Assembly (NCBI GenBank): GCA_047614125.1
Contig: JBLHHI010000012.1
Coordinates: forward strand, 1-40,222
Reading direction: 5' to 3'
DNA length: 40,222 nucleotides
Source of the DNA: JBLHHI01 sp047614125
GTDB taxonomy: Bacteria; Bacteroidota; Bacteroidia; NS11-12g; UBA9320
Shown here: positions 8,130 through 15,491 of the stretch, piece after piece
Numbering within the stretch: the first letter of the stretch is position 1
Layout of the letters: each line of letters starts with the position of its first letter
Program-made: the position numbers and the translations under genes
The notes under the pieces: generated by a model
The model's database searches: none
Told to the model about the DNA's origin: nothing
What the model saw: only the letters and a program-made list of their open reading frames with translations

Positions 8130-8230
8130 AAGACTATAAAAACATTAAAAACTTTGACGAATTGCTCGATTTAGAGAACGGTAAAATTGGAACCGAAATG
8201 AGAAATTTGCTTTTTAATAAAGCCGCATAG
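8126..8230 (+). pseudogene. Second antitoxin, N-terminal fragment (34 codons)
   Basis: The frame begins with the ATG overlapping the toxin stop (ATGA) and reads MKDYKNIKNFDELLDLENGK and then IGTEMRNLLFNKAA before a stop. The FDELLD..GKIGTE part matches the N-terminal segment of HigA-like XRE antitoxins that accompany this toxin type. The helix-turn-helix domain is absent. It is a truncated remnant; the deletion point lies near codon 25. Confidence 0.6.
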
Positions 8231-8301
8231 TCTTCATTATCAGTTCTTGGTTTACCCCGTTAAACCTACAAACATGACGCTTTGACTCTACAATTTTATA
8301 A

Positions 8302-8337
8302 AAATCTGAACCTGCAAATATTAATCGAACTCAGGTT
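8302..8337 (+). repeat. Dispersed palindromic element, copy B
   Basis: It begins AAATCTG and ends ATTAATCGAACTCAGGTT, matching copies at 28957-29001, 37383-37434 and 39410-39445, with divergence in the middle. It lies between the antitoxin remnant and the convergent TIMP-like gene. The 8231-8387 gap otherwise shows no gene. Confidence 0.7.
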
Positions 8338-8387
8338 ATAACACAAAAACGCACTCCAAAATTGTTTAAAACAATAGACTTGTAGTT

Positions 8388-9065
8388 TTAGTTACTTGCG
8401 TTTCGTTTAAGCAAATACAGAATAATGATTACGAGTAAAGCTGCAAATGAAACAATGATGTAAATCAGTGTAGTCCTTTTATCAAGTTCTTGCTTCGCCT
8501 CTTGCAATTGATCATTAAAAAGCCCTTTCATGGCCTTCATATCATTCGGACAATCCGATAATTGATGCACTGTATCCGCTAACTCTAATTTCTTCAATTC
8601 GAGCTCTTCGTCTTTTCCTTTGTCTGGATATACGCCGGAATCATCAACTCTAAAATCATCATTAATTATTTGTCTTGTTCTTGAGCAATCATCCAATTCT
8701 AAAAATCCGCTACACCAGCCTGGGCTGGAATAAACCAAGTACTTTTTGTCCTTCTCAAAACACAATCCACAAAGGAAATGGCAATTACTAATGATAGAAA
8801 TAATATAGGGATCTGTCGTATTCTTGAAATACTGAAATGTAGAACTGTCAACGCCTCGATAAAATTTAATAACTTCGAAATTATCAACAACAATAGGCTG
8901 CCCAAAAAAGTTGTGAAAAACCTTTGTTGTATCTGTACTTAAGTATTTTCCGTAAAAAATTATACTCGAGTGTTTATAGCCCAGCTTTATACCCGGAGGA
9001 TGGCATTGGCAAGCAAACGATATGGTTGAAGCACAAAGTAAAAAGATAGATAGCGTCTTTCTCAT
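8388..9065 (-). CDS. TIMP/netrin-like secreted protein with C-terminal membrane anchor
   Basis: A 225-residue protein with an N-terminal signal peptide (MRKTLSIFLLCASTISFA) followed directly by CQCHPP. A CxC at the mature N-terminus is the hallmark of tissue-inhibitor-of-metalloproteinase/netrin-like OB folds, and IIFYGKYLS is consistent with that family's first strands. Several more cysteines may form disulfides. Near the C-terminus a coiled stretch (about 165-195) leads to one membrane helix (LIYIIVSFAALLVIIILYLL), so the domain would sit outside the cytoplasm on an anchor. Function unknown; inhibition of a protease is only suggested by the family name. It is transcribed alone, with a 114-base gap from nadD. 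Confidence 0.6.
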   Translation of the reverse strand: MRKTLSIFLLCASTISFACQCHPPGIKLGYKHSSIIFYGKYLSTDTTKVFHNFFGQPIVVDNFEVIKFYRGVDSSTFQYFKNTTDPYIISIISNCHFLCGLCFEKDKKYLVYSSPGWCSGFLELDDCSRTRQIINDDFRVDDSGVYPDKGKDEELELKKLELADTVHQLSDCPNDMKAMKGLFNDQLQEAKQELDKRTTLIYIIVSFAALLVIIILYLLKRNASN

Positions 9066-9179
9066 AACAGGTTCCGTTGATTATTGCAAGATTAATTGGC
9101 AACGCACAACAAATAAGACAGCGATTTTCAAGACCAATTTACGGATTAATAAGAACTTCGGTATTAAAGGATAAACTCC

Positions 9180-9746
9180 TTAAGAACTCAGCTTAATCAG
9201 ATATTCTTCCACCTCTCTCGGCACCATAAATTTCACACTTCTTCCCAAGCGCAAATAGCTTCGTATTTGGGTGGATGAAATGTTTAACATCGGACCTTTA
9301 AGCAATCGAACCTTTTGATTCTTGGCAAAATCACCACCTGGATTGTTTTCTCGATTGTAAACAATCAAATCGTAGTCCAATAAGATTTGCTCGTGGTCTT
9401 TCCACTTGTCGAAGTGTTGAAGATTGTCGGAACCTAAAATGAGAACGAACTCGGTTTTAGGATGTTTGGCACCCAACTCCAGCAAGGTGTCGTAGGTGTA
9501 TGATGGCCGCGGCATATCGAACTCAACATCACATGCTTTAAACTTGGGCTGATCTTTAATAGACAGCTTTACCATTTCCAAACGATCTTCTTCTGGGTAT
9601 AGATCCGCCATTGATTTCAACGGATTTTGAGGCGATACCACAAACCAGATTTCTTCCAAATCAGTTTGACCTAAAATGAATTGGCTTAAAATTAAATGCC
9701 CTTGGTGAATGGGATTAAACGAACCGAAAAATAGGCCTATTCTCAT
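9180..9746 (-). CDS. nadD: Nicotinate-nucleotide adenylyltransferase
   Basis: A 188-residue protein of normal length for the family. It has the nucleotidyltransferase motif GSFNPIHQGHL at residues 8-18 (HxGH) and ISSTQIR near residue 155 (the SxTxxR motif). NadD transfers AMP from ATP to nicotinate mononucleotide to make deamido-NAD in NAD synthesis in the cytoplasm. It is the last gene of a seven-gene minus-strand run and starts 4 bases after the gmk stop, so it is probably co-transcribed with gmk and yicC. Confidence 0.93.
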   Translation of the reverse strand: MRIGLFFGSFNPIHQGHLILSQFILGQTDLEEIWFVVSPQNPLKSMADLYPEEDRLEMVKLSIKDQPKFKACDVEFDMPRPSYTYDTLLELGAKHPKTEFVLILGSDNLQHFDKWKDHEQILLDYDLIVYNRENNPGGDFAKNQKVRLLKGPMLNISSTQIRSYLRLGRSVKFMVPREVEEYLIKLSS

Positions 9747-9750
9747 TAAA

Positions 9751-10314
9751 TTATTGTGAAATAAAATATTTTACGATGCTCTCAGCTTCCACTAAAGTAT
9801 GGGCTAAGATATTATTTATCAGCACAATATCAAATTTTGATTCGAACTTTAATTCGTTATTGGCCTTGTCTATTCGTTGCTTCAACTCATGCTCAACCTC
9901 GGTTTCGCGCAATTTGAGTCGTTTCATTAATTCATTAATGGAGGGGGGGCGTAAGAAAACAGCCAGCGCTTGTTTTTCGTAAAACGCTTTGATGTTTGTT
10001 CCACCAACTACGTCTACATCAAAAATCACCACTTTTCCTTCCTTCCAAATTCGCTCTACTTCCGATTTTAAGGTGCCGTAAAACAAACCTTCATACACTT
10101 CTTCGTATTCCAAAAATTCATCGTTTTGAATCTTTGTTTTAAAATCTTCGGGACTCAAGAAATAATAATCCTTTCCATCTACTTCTCCGGTGCGTTGCTT
10201 TCGCGTAGTTGCCGAAACCGAAAACGACAGCGAATCAAAGTTTTTCAGCAAGTGTTTTACCACGGTGGTTTTACCGGAACCCGATGGTGCTGAAAAAATG
10301 ATAAGTTTACCCAT
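9751..10314 (-). CDS. gmk: Guanylate kinase
   Basis: A 187-residue protein with the P-loop SAPSGSGKTT at residues 8-17 and the GMP-binding segment (SVSATTRKQRTGEVDGKDYYF, written here only as a location near residues 33-53, with the family's TR.R..E..G..Y pattern). It phosphorylates GMP to GDP with ATP. It lies 28 bases downstream of yicC and 4 bases upstream of nadD. The yicC-gmk-nadD order is common in Bacteroidota. Confidence 0.95.
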   Translation of the reverse strand: MGKLIIFSAPSGSGKTTVVKHLLKNFDSLSFSVSATTRKQRTGEVDGKDYYFLSPEDFKTKIQNDEFLEYEEVYEGLFYGTLKSEVERIWKEGKVVIFDVDVVGGTNIKAFYEKQALAVFLRPPSINELMKRLKLRETEVEHELKQRIDKANNELKFESKFDIVLINNILAHTLVEAESIVKYFISQ

Positions 10315-10342
10315 GATTATTTGTCTTGCTCTTTTTGAATTT

Positions 10343-11218
10343 TTACAAGACGTTTAAGGTCTGTTCCTTAATTTTCTCCAATTCTTCTTTCATCCCAATA
10401 ACCACTTCCTGCATTGGCGAATAGTTGGCCTTTGAGCCCAAAGTATTAATCTCTCGGCCCATTTCTTGACTTACAAAGCCAAGTTTTTTGCCATTGGAGC
10501 TTCCATTTAATTCCTTATCAAAGAGCAGGCAATGCGCCATGAGTCTGTTTTTTTCTTCGGTCACATCCAATTTCTCGAGGTAGTAAATCATTTCTTGTTC
10601 CAATCGGTTCGAATCGTGACTTACTTCGGCTGAGAGGTCTTGCAGTCCTTGAATTAATTTTTCACGCAAAGCTTGTTTCCGATCCACCTCATGTTTTTCA
10701 ATTTCCGGCAGATAAGTTTTTAATATTAAGTTGTTGTGGTCGCGAAGCATCTCTTCCAAAGCCTTCCCCTCATCCGTTCTAAACTTTTCAAACTTTGCCA
10801 AGGCATCATCACAACACCCAAGTACGTCTTTCCAATCCGCATCGGTTAACCCGCCTTCTTCTGTTTTAATCACATCCGGAAGGGTAAATATGGTGCGTAG
10901 AATATCGCTGTCGTTGGTATTCAATTCATCGGCCAATTGCTTCATTTCGTTGAAGTAAATATGTGCCAATTCTTTGTTAATAGCCACCTGATCGGACGAT
11001 AAAACGTTGCGTTCAATGTTTACTAAACACAAAACTGAACCTCGTACTAACTTGCTGCTCAAATATTTACGTAAAGTCATTTCGCGTTCTCCTAACATTC
11101 GAGGCACACGTAAGTTCAACTCCAGAAATTTTCCATTGAGGGATTTTATTTCTACTTTTATGTTGAATTTCTCAGTGAGTTTTTCAGCATTCCCATACCC
11201 GGTCATGGACTTTATCAT
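10343..11218 (-). CDS. yicC: YicC-family endoribonuclease
   Basis: A 291-residue protein with the diagnostic N-terminus MIKSMTGYG and a C-terminal DUF1732 segment (EMGREINTLGSKANYSPM, then MKEELEKIKEQTLNVL). YicC proteins have been described as RNases. The gene overlaps the upstream transporter gene by 4 bases (stop at 11215-11217) and precedes gmk by 28 bases, so it is within one transcript. Length and both ends look intact. Confidence 0.93.
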   Translation of the reverse strand: MIKSMTGYGNAEKLTEKFNIKVEIKSLNGKFLELNLRVPRMLGEREMTLRKYLSSKLVRGSVLCLVNIERNVLSSDQVAINKELAHIYFNEMKQLADELNTNDSDILRTIFTLPDVIKTEEGGLTDADWKDVLGCCDDALAKFEKFRTDEGKALEEMLRDHNNLILKTYLPEIEKHEVDRKQALREKLIQGLQDLSAEVSHDSNRLEQEMIYYLEKLDVTEEKNRLMAHCLLFDKELNGSSNGKKLGFVSQEMGREINTLGSKANYSPMQEVVIGMKEELEKIKEQTLNVL

Positions 11219-12123
11219 CCTACTTTTTTTCTTACTTTAAACGAACTTACTAGATAGACTCCAACAAAGATTAGAAGGGCAAAAATAACCTTTTTGACCG
11301 ACAGCATTTCACCTGCAAAGAGAACAGCAATGAAGGTTGCAATAATGGGTTGTAAGTAAATGTACGAACCAACTACCGCAGGCATGGCATATTTAACGGC
11401 CCAGGCATTTAACAGGTAAGCAACAAAGGTGGTCATAACAGCAACAAAGGCCAATGAAGCCCAAATTGAAGCAGGGAAGCTGCCATAGTCTGCAATTAGC
11501 AAATCGTTAAAAGCAAACGGGATCGTATAAATAATTCCAAAAATAAAGGTGTACCGGGTAATGGTAATTACTTCATATTTAACCAGTAACTGCTTAACAT
11601 ACACCAAGTAAAAGGCAAAACTAATGGCATTAACAATAATCATTGCATCGCCAAACAAAGTGTTATTTTCAATTTGTATGCCCTCGCCTCCTATTAACAG
11701 CATTGCACCAATTGCTGCAATTAAAATGCCTGCTATTTGGTGCCAGTAAATTTTAGTCTTCAGTAATAAAAGCGAAAAAATAACCACAAAAATGGGTGCG
11801 GTTAGCATTAAGGTGGATGCATTGGTTGCCGTGGTTCTTGATAAACCGTTAAAAAAGAACATCATATTACCCGCCACCCCAAAGAAACCAGCGATGGCAA
11901 GTTTCATCAAATCGCCCGGTTCAAGTTTTTCAAATCCCTTTAACCAGGCTACCAAGTTGAATAAAACTGCTGCCGTGGCAATGCGCAGAAACACAAATCC
12001 AGAAGGGCCTAAGTACTGAGGCATAACGCCTTTGGCAATAGAGTACGTACCCCCATAGATCAGTGCAACACCAAAGAGCGCCAAATGCACCTTGGGCGGT
12101 GTCTTTATACTACGCTGCTCCAT
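11215..12123 (-). CDS. DMT-superfamily transporter (two EamA domains)
   Basis: A 302-residue inner-membrane protein with ten predicted helices in two repeated EamA halves: first half from LALFGVALIYGGTYSIAKG, second from NTLFGDAMIIVNAISFAFY. It belongs to the drug/metabolite transporter superfamily; the substrate cannot be read from sequence. Its start lies 19 bases inside the end of menC and its end overlaps yicC by 4, so it is embedded in the menaquinone/housekeeping operon. A link to menaquinone metabolism is not implied. Confidence 0.9.
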   Translation of the reverse strand: MEQRSIKTPPKVHLALFGVALIYGGTYSIAKGVMPQYLGPSGFVFLRIATAAVLFNLVAWLKGFEKLEPGDLMKLAIAGFFGVAGNMMFFFNGLSRTTATNASTLMLTAPIFVVIFSLLLLKTKIYWHQIAGILIAAIGAMLLIGGEGIQIENNTLFGDAMIIVNAISFAFYLVYVKQLLVKYEVITITRYTFIFGIIYTIPFAFNDLLIADYGSFPASIWASLAFVAVMTTFVAYLLNAWAVKYAMPAVVGSYIYLQPIIATFIAVLFAGEMLSVKKVIFALLIFVGVYLVSSFKVRKKVG

Positions 12124-13136
12124 GATTTGTTCTGATCGTATTGTAAGAGCTGCCCGTTAACCGTTAGCGGCGAATTGATGTTGTTGGTAAAAAGGGATCC
12201 GGTTCCAAGTCCTTGTGGAAGTTCATTCGAATACTGTGAAACCCACGCCGCTATTGCATTTAGCCCAATGTTCGATTCGAGGGCCGAAGTTGCCCACCAT
12301 GCTATTCCCATCTTTTCTGCATGTTTAACCCATTGATCACATTTGGTAAACCCTCCCAACAAATTAGGCTTAAGTATGATGTACTTAGGCTTAATAGCTT
12401 CCAGCATTTTTTTGGCTTGTAGGCCAGAGTCCAAGCCAATCAGTTCTTCGTCGAGGGCAATGGCTAATTTCGACTCAGCACAGAGCTTAGCCATTGCATC
12501 TGTTTGACCCCTGGTAATGGGTTGTTCAATGCTGTGAATTTCAAATCGGGCTAAATCTCGTAATTGTTCAGCCGCTTCTTTGGGGTGGAAGGCTCCATTG
12601 GCATCCAATCGTATTTCGAGGCTAAATGCTGAATATTCCTTTCGCAAAACCTCCAACATTTTGCATTCTTGATCAAAATCGTGCTGGCCCACTTTAAACT
12701 TGATGCAACGAAAGCCTTGCTCAATTTTCAGCCGGGCCTCAGTCATCATTTCATCAATGGCCGCCATCCACACTAAACCATTTATTTTTATGGGCGTATT
12801 TTTATAAAAGGAAGTCATAAAGGGTTGGTGTCTCCCACCATTATTGAGATCGTTCAGTGCTGTTTCCAACCCAAATTGAACGCTTGGAAATAATTTCAAA
12901 TCCAATTCCTCATACGCCGCCCCATCGTTTAAGAGTGCAATGGTTTGGTTGAGGATTTCGTTGTAATTTGGTACATCATCAACACTCAACATGGCCAAGG
13001 GTGCACACTCGCCAACACCAGATATTCCTTTTTTTTCGGCAACAACGTAGGTTATTTCTCGCTCCGAGAACGCATTCCGACTGGTGAGAGCCGGTTTTTT
13101 GAACTTCAAGGTTCGCGAAATTGTTGAGAATAACAT
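12105..13136 (-). CDS. menC: o-Succinylbenzoate synthase
   Basis: A 343-residue enolase-superfamily enzyme from the ATG at 13136. The frame extends to 13259 but would then overlap menA by 121 bases; the start at 13136 leaves a 2-base gap. Barrel motifs are present in order: KFKVG (KxK, catalytic lysine pair), RLDANGAF (first metal ligand), IEQP (second ligand), ALDEEL (third ligand) and ILKPNLLGG (second catalytic lysine). It dehydrates SHCHC to o-succinylbenzoate in menaquinone synthesis. The adjacent menA supports this over a dipeptide-epimerase or muconate-cycloisomerase role. Confidence 0.88.
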   Translation of the reverse strand: MLFSTISRTLKFKKPALTSRNAFSEREITYVVAEKKGISGVGECAPLAMLSVDDVPNYNEILNQTIALLNDGAAYEELDLKLFPSVQFGLETALNDLNNGGRHQPFMTSFYKNTPIKINGLVWMAAIDEMMTEARLKIEQGFRCIKFKVGQHDFDQECKMLEVLRKEYSAFSLEIRLDANGAFHPKEAAEQLRDLARFEIHSIEQPITRGQTDAMAKLCAESKLAIALDEELIGLDSGLQAKKMLEAIKPKYIILKPNLLGGFTKCDQWVKHAEKMGIAWWATSALESNIGLNAIAAWVSQYSNELPQGLGTGSLFTNNINSPLTVNGQLLQYDQNKSWSSVV

Positions 13137-13138
13137 TC

Positions 13139-14080
13139 TTATACTAAAAGGGTTAGAAGTAAGATGAGCACCAAAAAAGCATTGAGCATCACCATTTTTT
13201 TTAATTGGCCGTTGTACCCCGATCGATCGGTTGGATCCAGGTTTCTTAAAACCAGCCAATTAAAAAGATAAACGGGGAAAAGCAGCAAGCAGCTCCAATA
13301 TTTTAAACCTGAGATTTTATTTAAAAACAAGGCCAAAAATCCAAATGCCACCGCAATTAAAACAAGCTGGTACCACTCGGCCTTTTTTCTACCCAATTGA
13401 ACGGCCAAGGTAATCTTATTGTTTTCACGATCGCCTTCAATATCTCGTATGTTGTTGATGTTTAGCACTCCAACAGACAATAACCCAAAGCAAGTTGCGG
13501 GCATCCACGTTTCTTGAAAAGTAAATTTAAGCAGCCAAGAAACTGCAAATTCATAGGTTTTTTGATTTGCAGAATTTGTAAGCTGCAAGAAATAAACGCC
13601 AATAACACTCACCAATCCAAAAAAAACAAAAACGGCCAAGTCTCCCAAGGCACGATATCCGTATGGATTTTTACCCGCAGTGTATTTTAGTGCAGCATAA
13701 ACGGCCGCCAATCCAACCAAAAACAATACAATGAATGCCCAGTTCAAGGTTCCAAACGAAACATATAATAACAACAGGCCAACAAGTATTGTAGCTGCGC
13801 TCAGAATTAAGATGGCATTCCGCATTGATTTTTGAGATAAACCACCGCTGGCCAGGGTTCGATCGGATCGATCTGCATCCACCCCACTCTTAAAATCCCC
13901 ATAATCATTCGCAAAATTGGAAAGTATTTGAAGCAGCGTAGCGGTTAAGATAGCCAACCAGGTTATGGTCCAATTGTGAGCCTGTGCAGAAAAAGCAGAC
14001 AAGCCAGCACCCAGCGCAATTCCAGCCAGTGCTAATGGAAGCGTTCTTAAACGTGCTGCTTTAACATAGGCCTGTATCAA
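13139..14080 (-). CDS. menA: 1,4-Dihydroxy-2-naphthoate polyprenyltransferase
   Basis: A 313-residue UbiA-superfamily membrane protein with about nine helices. Both aspartate-rich motifs are visible: NFANDYGDFKSGVDADRSDR (about residues 61-80) and NNIRDIEGDRENNK (about 208-221). MenA prenylates 1,4-dihydroxy-2-naphthoate to demethylmenaquinone at the inner membrane. It starts 2 bases after kbl and is followed 2 bases later by menC, so the three are almost certainly one transcript. Confidence 0.92.
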   Translation of the reverse strand: MIQAYVKAARLRTLPLALAGIALGAGLSAFSAQAHNWTITWLAILTATLLQILSNFANDYGDFKSGVDADRSDRTLASGGLSQKSMRNAILILSAATILVGLLLLYVSFGTLNWAFIVLFLVGLAAVYAALKYTAGKNPYGYRALGDLAVFVFFGLVSVIGVYFLQLTNSANQKTYEFAVSWLLKFTFQETWMPATCFGLLSVGVLNINNIRDIEGDRENNKITLAVQLGRKKAEWYQLVLIAVAFGFLALFLNKISGLKYWSCLLLFPVYLFNWLVLRNLDPTDRSGYNGQLKKMVMLNAFLVLILLLTLLV

Positions 14081-14082
14081 GA

Positions 14083-15273
14083 CTAGGAAATTACGTTGAG
14101 TTCTCTTCCAATCTTAGTAAAGGCCTGCACCGCTTTTTCGAGGTGATGCCTTTCATGGCCGGCGGAAATCTGAACGCGAATACGTGCTTGATCTTTAGGC
14201 ACTACTGGGAAATAAAACCCAATTACATAAATACCTTCCTCCAATAATTTGGCGGCAAACGTTTGCGACAGCTTAGCATCGTACAACATAATGGGTACAA
14301 TGGGATGTACCCCAGGTTTAATATCAAAACCTGCATCGGTCATCGATTTGCGGAAAAAAGTGGTGTTTTCTTCGAGTTTATCTCGCAACACAGTTGTTTC
14401 AGAAAGCATGTCTAAAACGGCAATGGAAGCTCCAACAATGGATGGTGCTACTGTATTTGAAAATAAGTACGGCCGGGAGCGTTGGCGCAACATTTCCACA
14501 ATTTCTTTTCGGCCCGCAGTAAATCCACCAGAGGCACCGCCCAAGGCCTTACCCAAAGTTCCGGTAATAATATCAATTCGGCCCATCACATTCTTATATT
14601 CATGGGTTCCTCTGCCTGTTTTGCCCATAAAACCGCTGGCATGACATTCATCAATCATAACCAAGGCCTTGTACTTATCGGCCAAATCACAAATCTTGTC
14701 CAACTGTGCAATGGTTCCGTCCATTGAAAACACGCCATCGGTTACAATGATTCGATTGTTGGCACCGGCGCTTTCTTTTAGGCAGCGCTCTAAATCGGCC
14801 ATGTCGTTGTTGTTGTATCTAAAACGAGCGGCCTTACACAAGCGCACGCCATCAATGATGGATGCGTGGTTTAGCGAATCGCTGATGATGGCATCTTCGG
14901 CGCCTAAAAGAGGTTCAAAAACACCGCCATTTGCATCAAAGGCAGCGGCGTACAAGATGGTATCTTCGGTTCCTAAAAATTCCGAGATCTTAGCTTCAAG
15001 TTGTTTGTGGATGTCTTGCGTGCCACAGATGAAGCGCACGGATGACATTCCATACCCATGGGTATCGATGGCTTTTTTTGCAGCTTCAATAACTTTGGGA
15101 TGCGATGAAAGACCGAGATAGTTGTTGGCACAAAAATTAATAACTTCCGCTCCCGATTCAAGCGTAATATCTGCACTTTGTGGCGAAGCAATAACGCGTT
15201 CTGATTTATAAAGGCCTGCCTCTTTGATGGCGGCCAATTCCTTTTCCAAGATGGGTTTTAGTGTTTCGTACAT
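14083..15273 (-). CDS. kbl: Glycine C-acetyltransferase (2-amino-3-ketobutyrate CoA ligase)
   Basis: A 396-residue PLP enzyme of the alpha-oxoamine synthase family, matching Kbl length. NNYLGLSSHP near residue 50, DECHASGFMGKTGRG in the middle and the PLP-lysine motif TGTLGKALGGASGG are present. It cleaves 2-amino-3-oxobutyrate with CoA to glycine and acetyl-CoA, the second step of threonine degradation. The ATG at 15273 was chosen over the frame start at 15351 because a good promoter (TAATTTTG, 15289-15296) lies between them. It heads the operon with menA and menC. Other family members (KBL vs AONS) are hard to separate, but overall similarity favours Kbl. Confidence 0.88.
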   Translation of the reverse strand: MYETLKPILEKELAAIKEAGLYKSERVIASPQSADITLESGAEVINFCANNYLGLSSHPKVIEAAKKAIDTHGYGMSSVRFICGTQDIHKQLEAKISEFLGTEDTILYAAAFDANGGVFEPLLGAEDAIISDSLNHASIIDGVRLCKAARFRYNNNDMADLERCLKESAGANNRIIVTDGVFSMDGTIAQLDKICDLADKYKALVMIDECHASGFMGKTGRGTHEYKNVMGRIDIITGTLGKALGGASGGFTAGRKEIVEMLRQRSRPYLFSNTVAPSIVGASIAVLDMLSETTVLRDKLEENTTFFRKSMTDAGFDIKPGVHPIVPIMLYDAKLSQTFAAKLLEEGIYVIGFYFPVVPKDQARIRVQISAGHERHHLEKAVQAFTKIGRELNVIS

Positions 15274-15288
15274 GGGAATGTTTTGTGG

Positions 15289-15317
15289 CAAAATTATAAG
15301 AAAAATCCATCGGTCAA
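15289..15317 (-). promoter_or_regulatory. Promoter of the kbl-menA-menC operon
   Basis: On the minus strand, a -33 TTG (15315-15317) is followed after 18 bases by TAATTTTG (15289-15296), an exact TAnnTTTG match. Transcription should start near 15282, giving a very short leader to the ATG at 15273. Confidence 0.6.
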
Positions 15318-15427
15318 GCCCAATACAATGCTCCATGTGATTTTCATCCAAAAAAACAATGATTTTATCATCGGCAATGAACCAAATGGAGGCTCATCGG
15401 TTGGAAGTAGTTGAGATAAAAAAGGCG

Positions 15428-15435
15428 TACTTTTG
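15428..15435 (+). promoter_or_regulatory. -7 promoter element (TACTTTTG) of ftsH
   Basis: An exact TAnnTTTG match, 57 bases before the ftsH ATG. The -33 is not convincing: nearby TTG trinucleotides are at 14 and 24 bases rather than 18-21. Confidence 0.45.
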
Positions 15436-15491
15436 CGCCTTTAAGGCCAACGAAGCCAATATCGGGAGTTTCCTAATTAGAATTACGCAAG

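Noticed and set aside
13137..13259. N-terminal extension of menC
   Set aside because: It would overlap menA by 121 bases and does not resemble the family; the ATG at 13136 fits the enolase-superfamily N-terminus.
15274..15351. N-terminal extension of kbl
   Set aside because: A good promoter lies inside it (15289-15317), and Kbl proteins start at the MYETLKP-like position.
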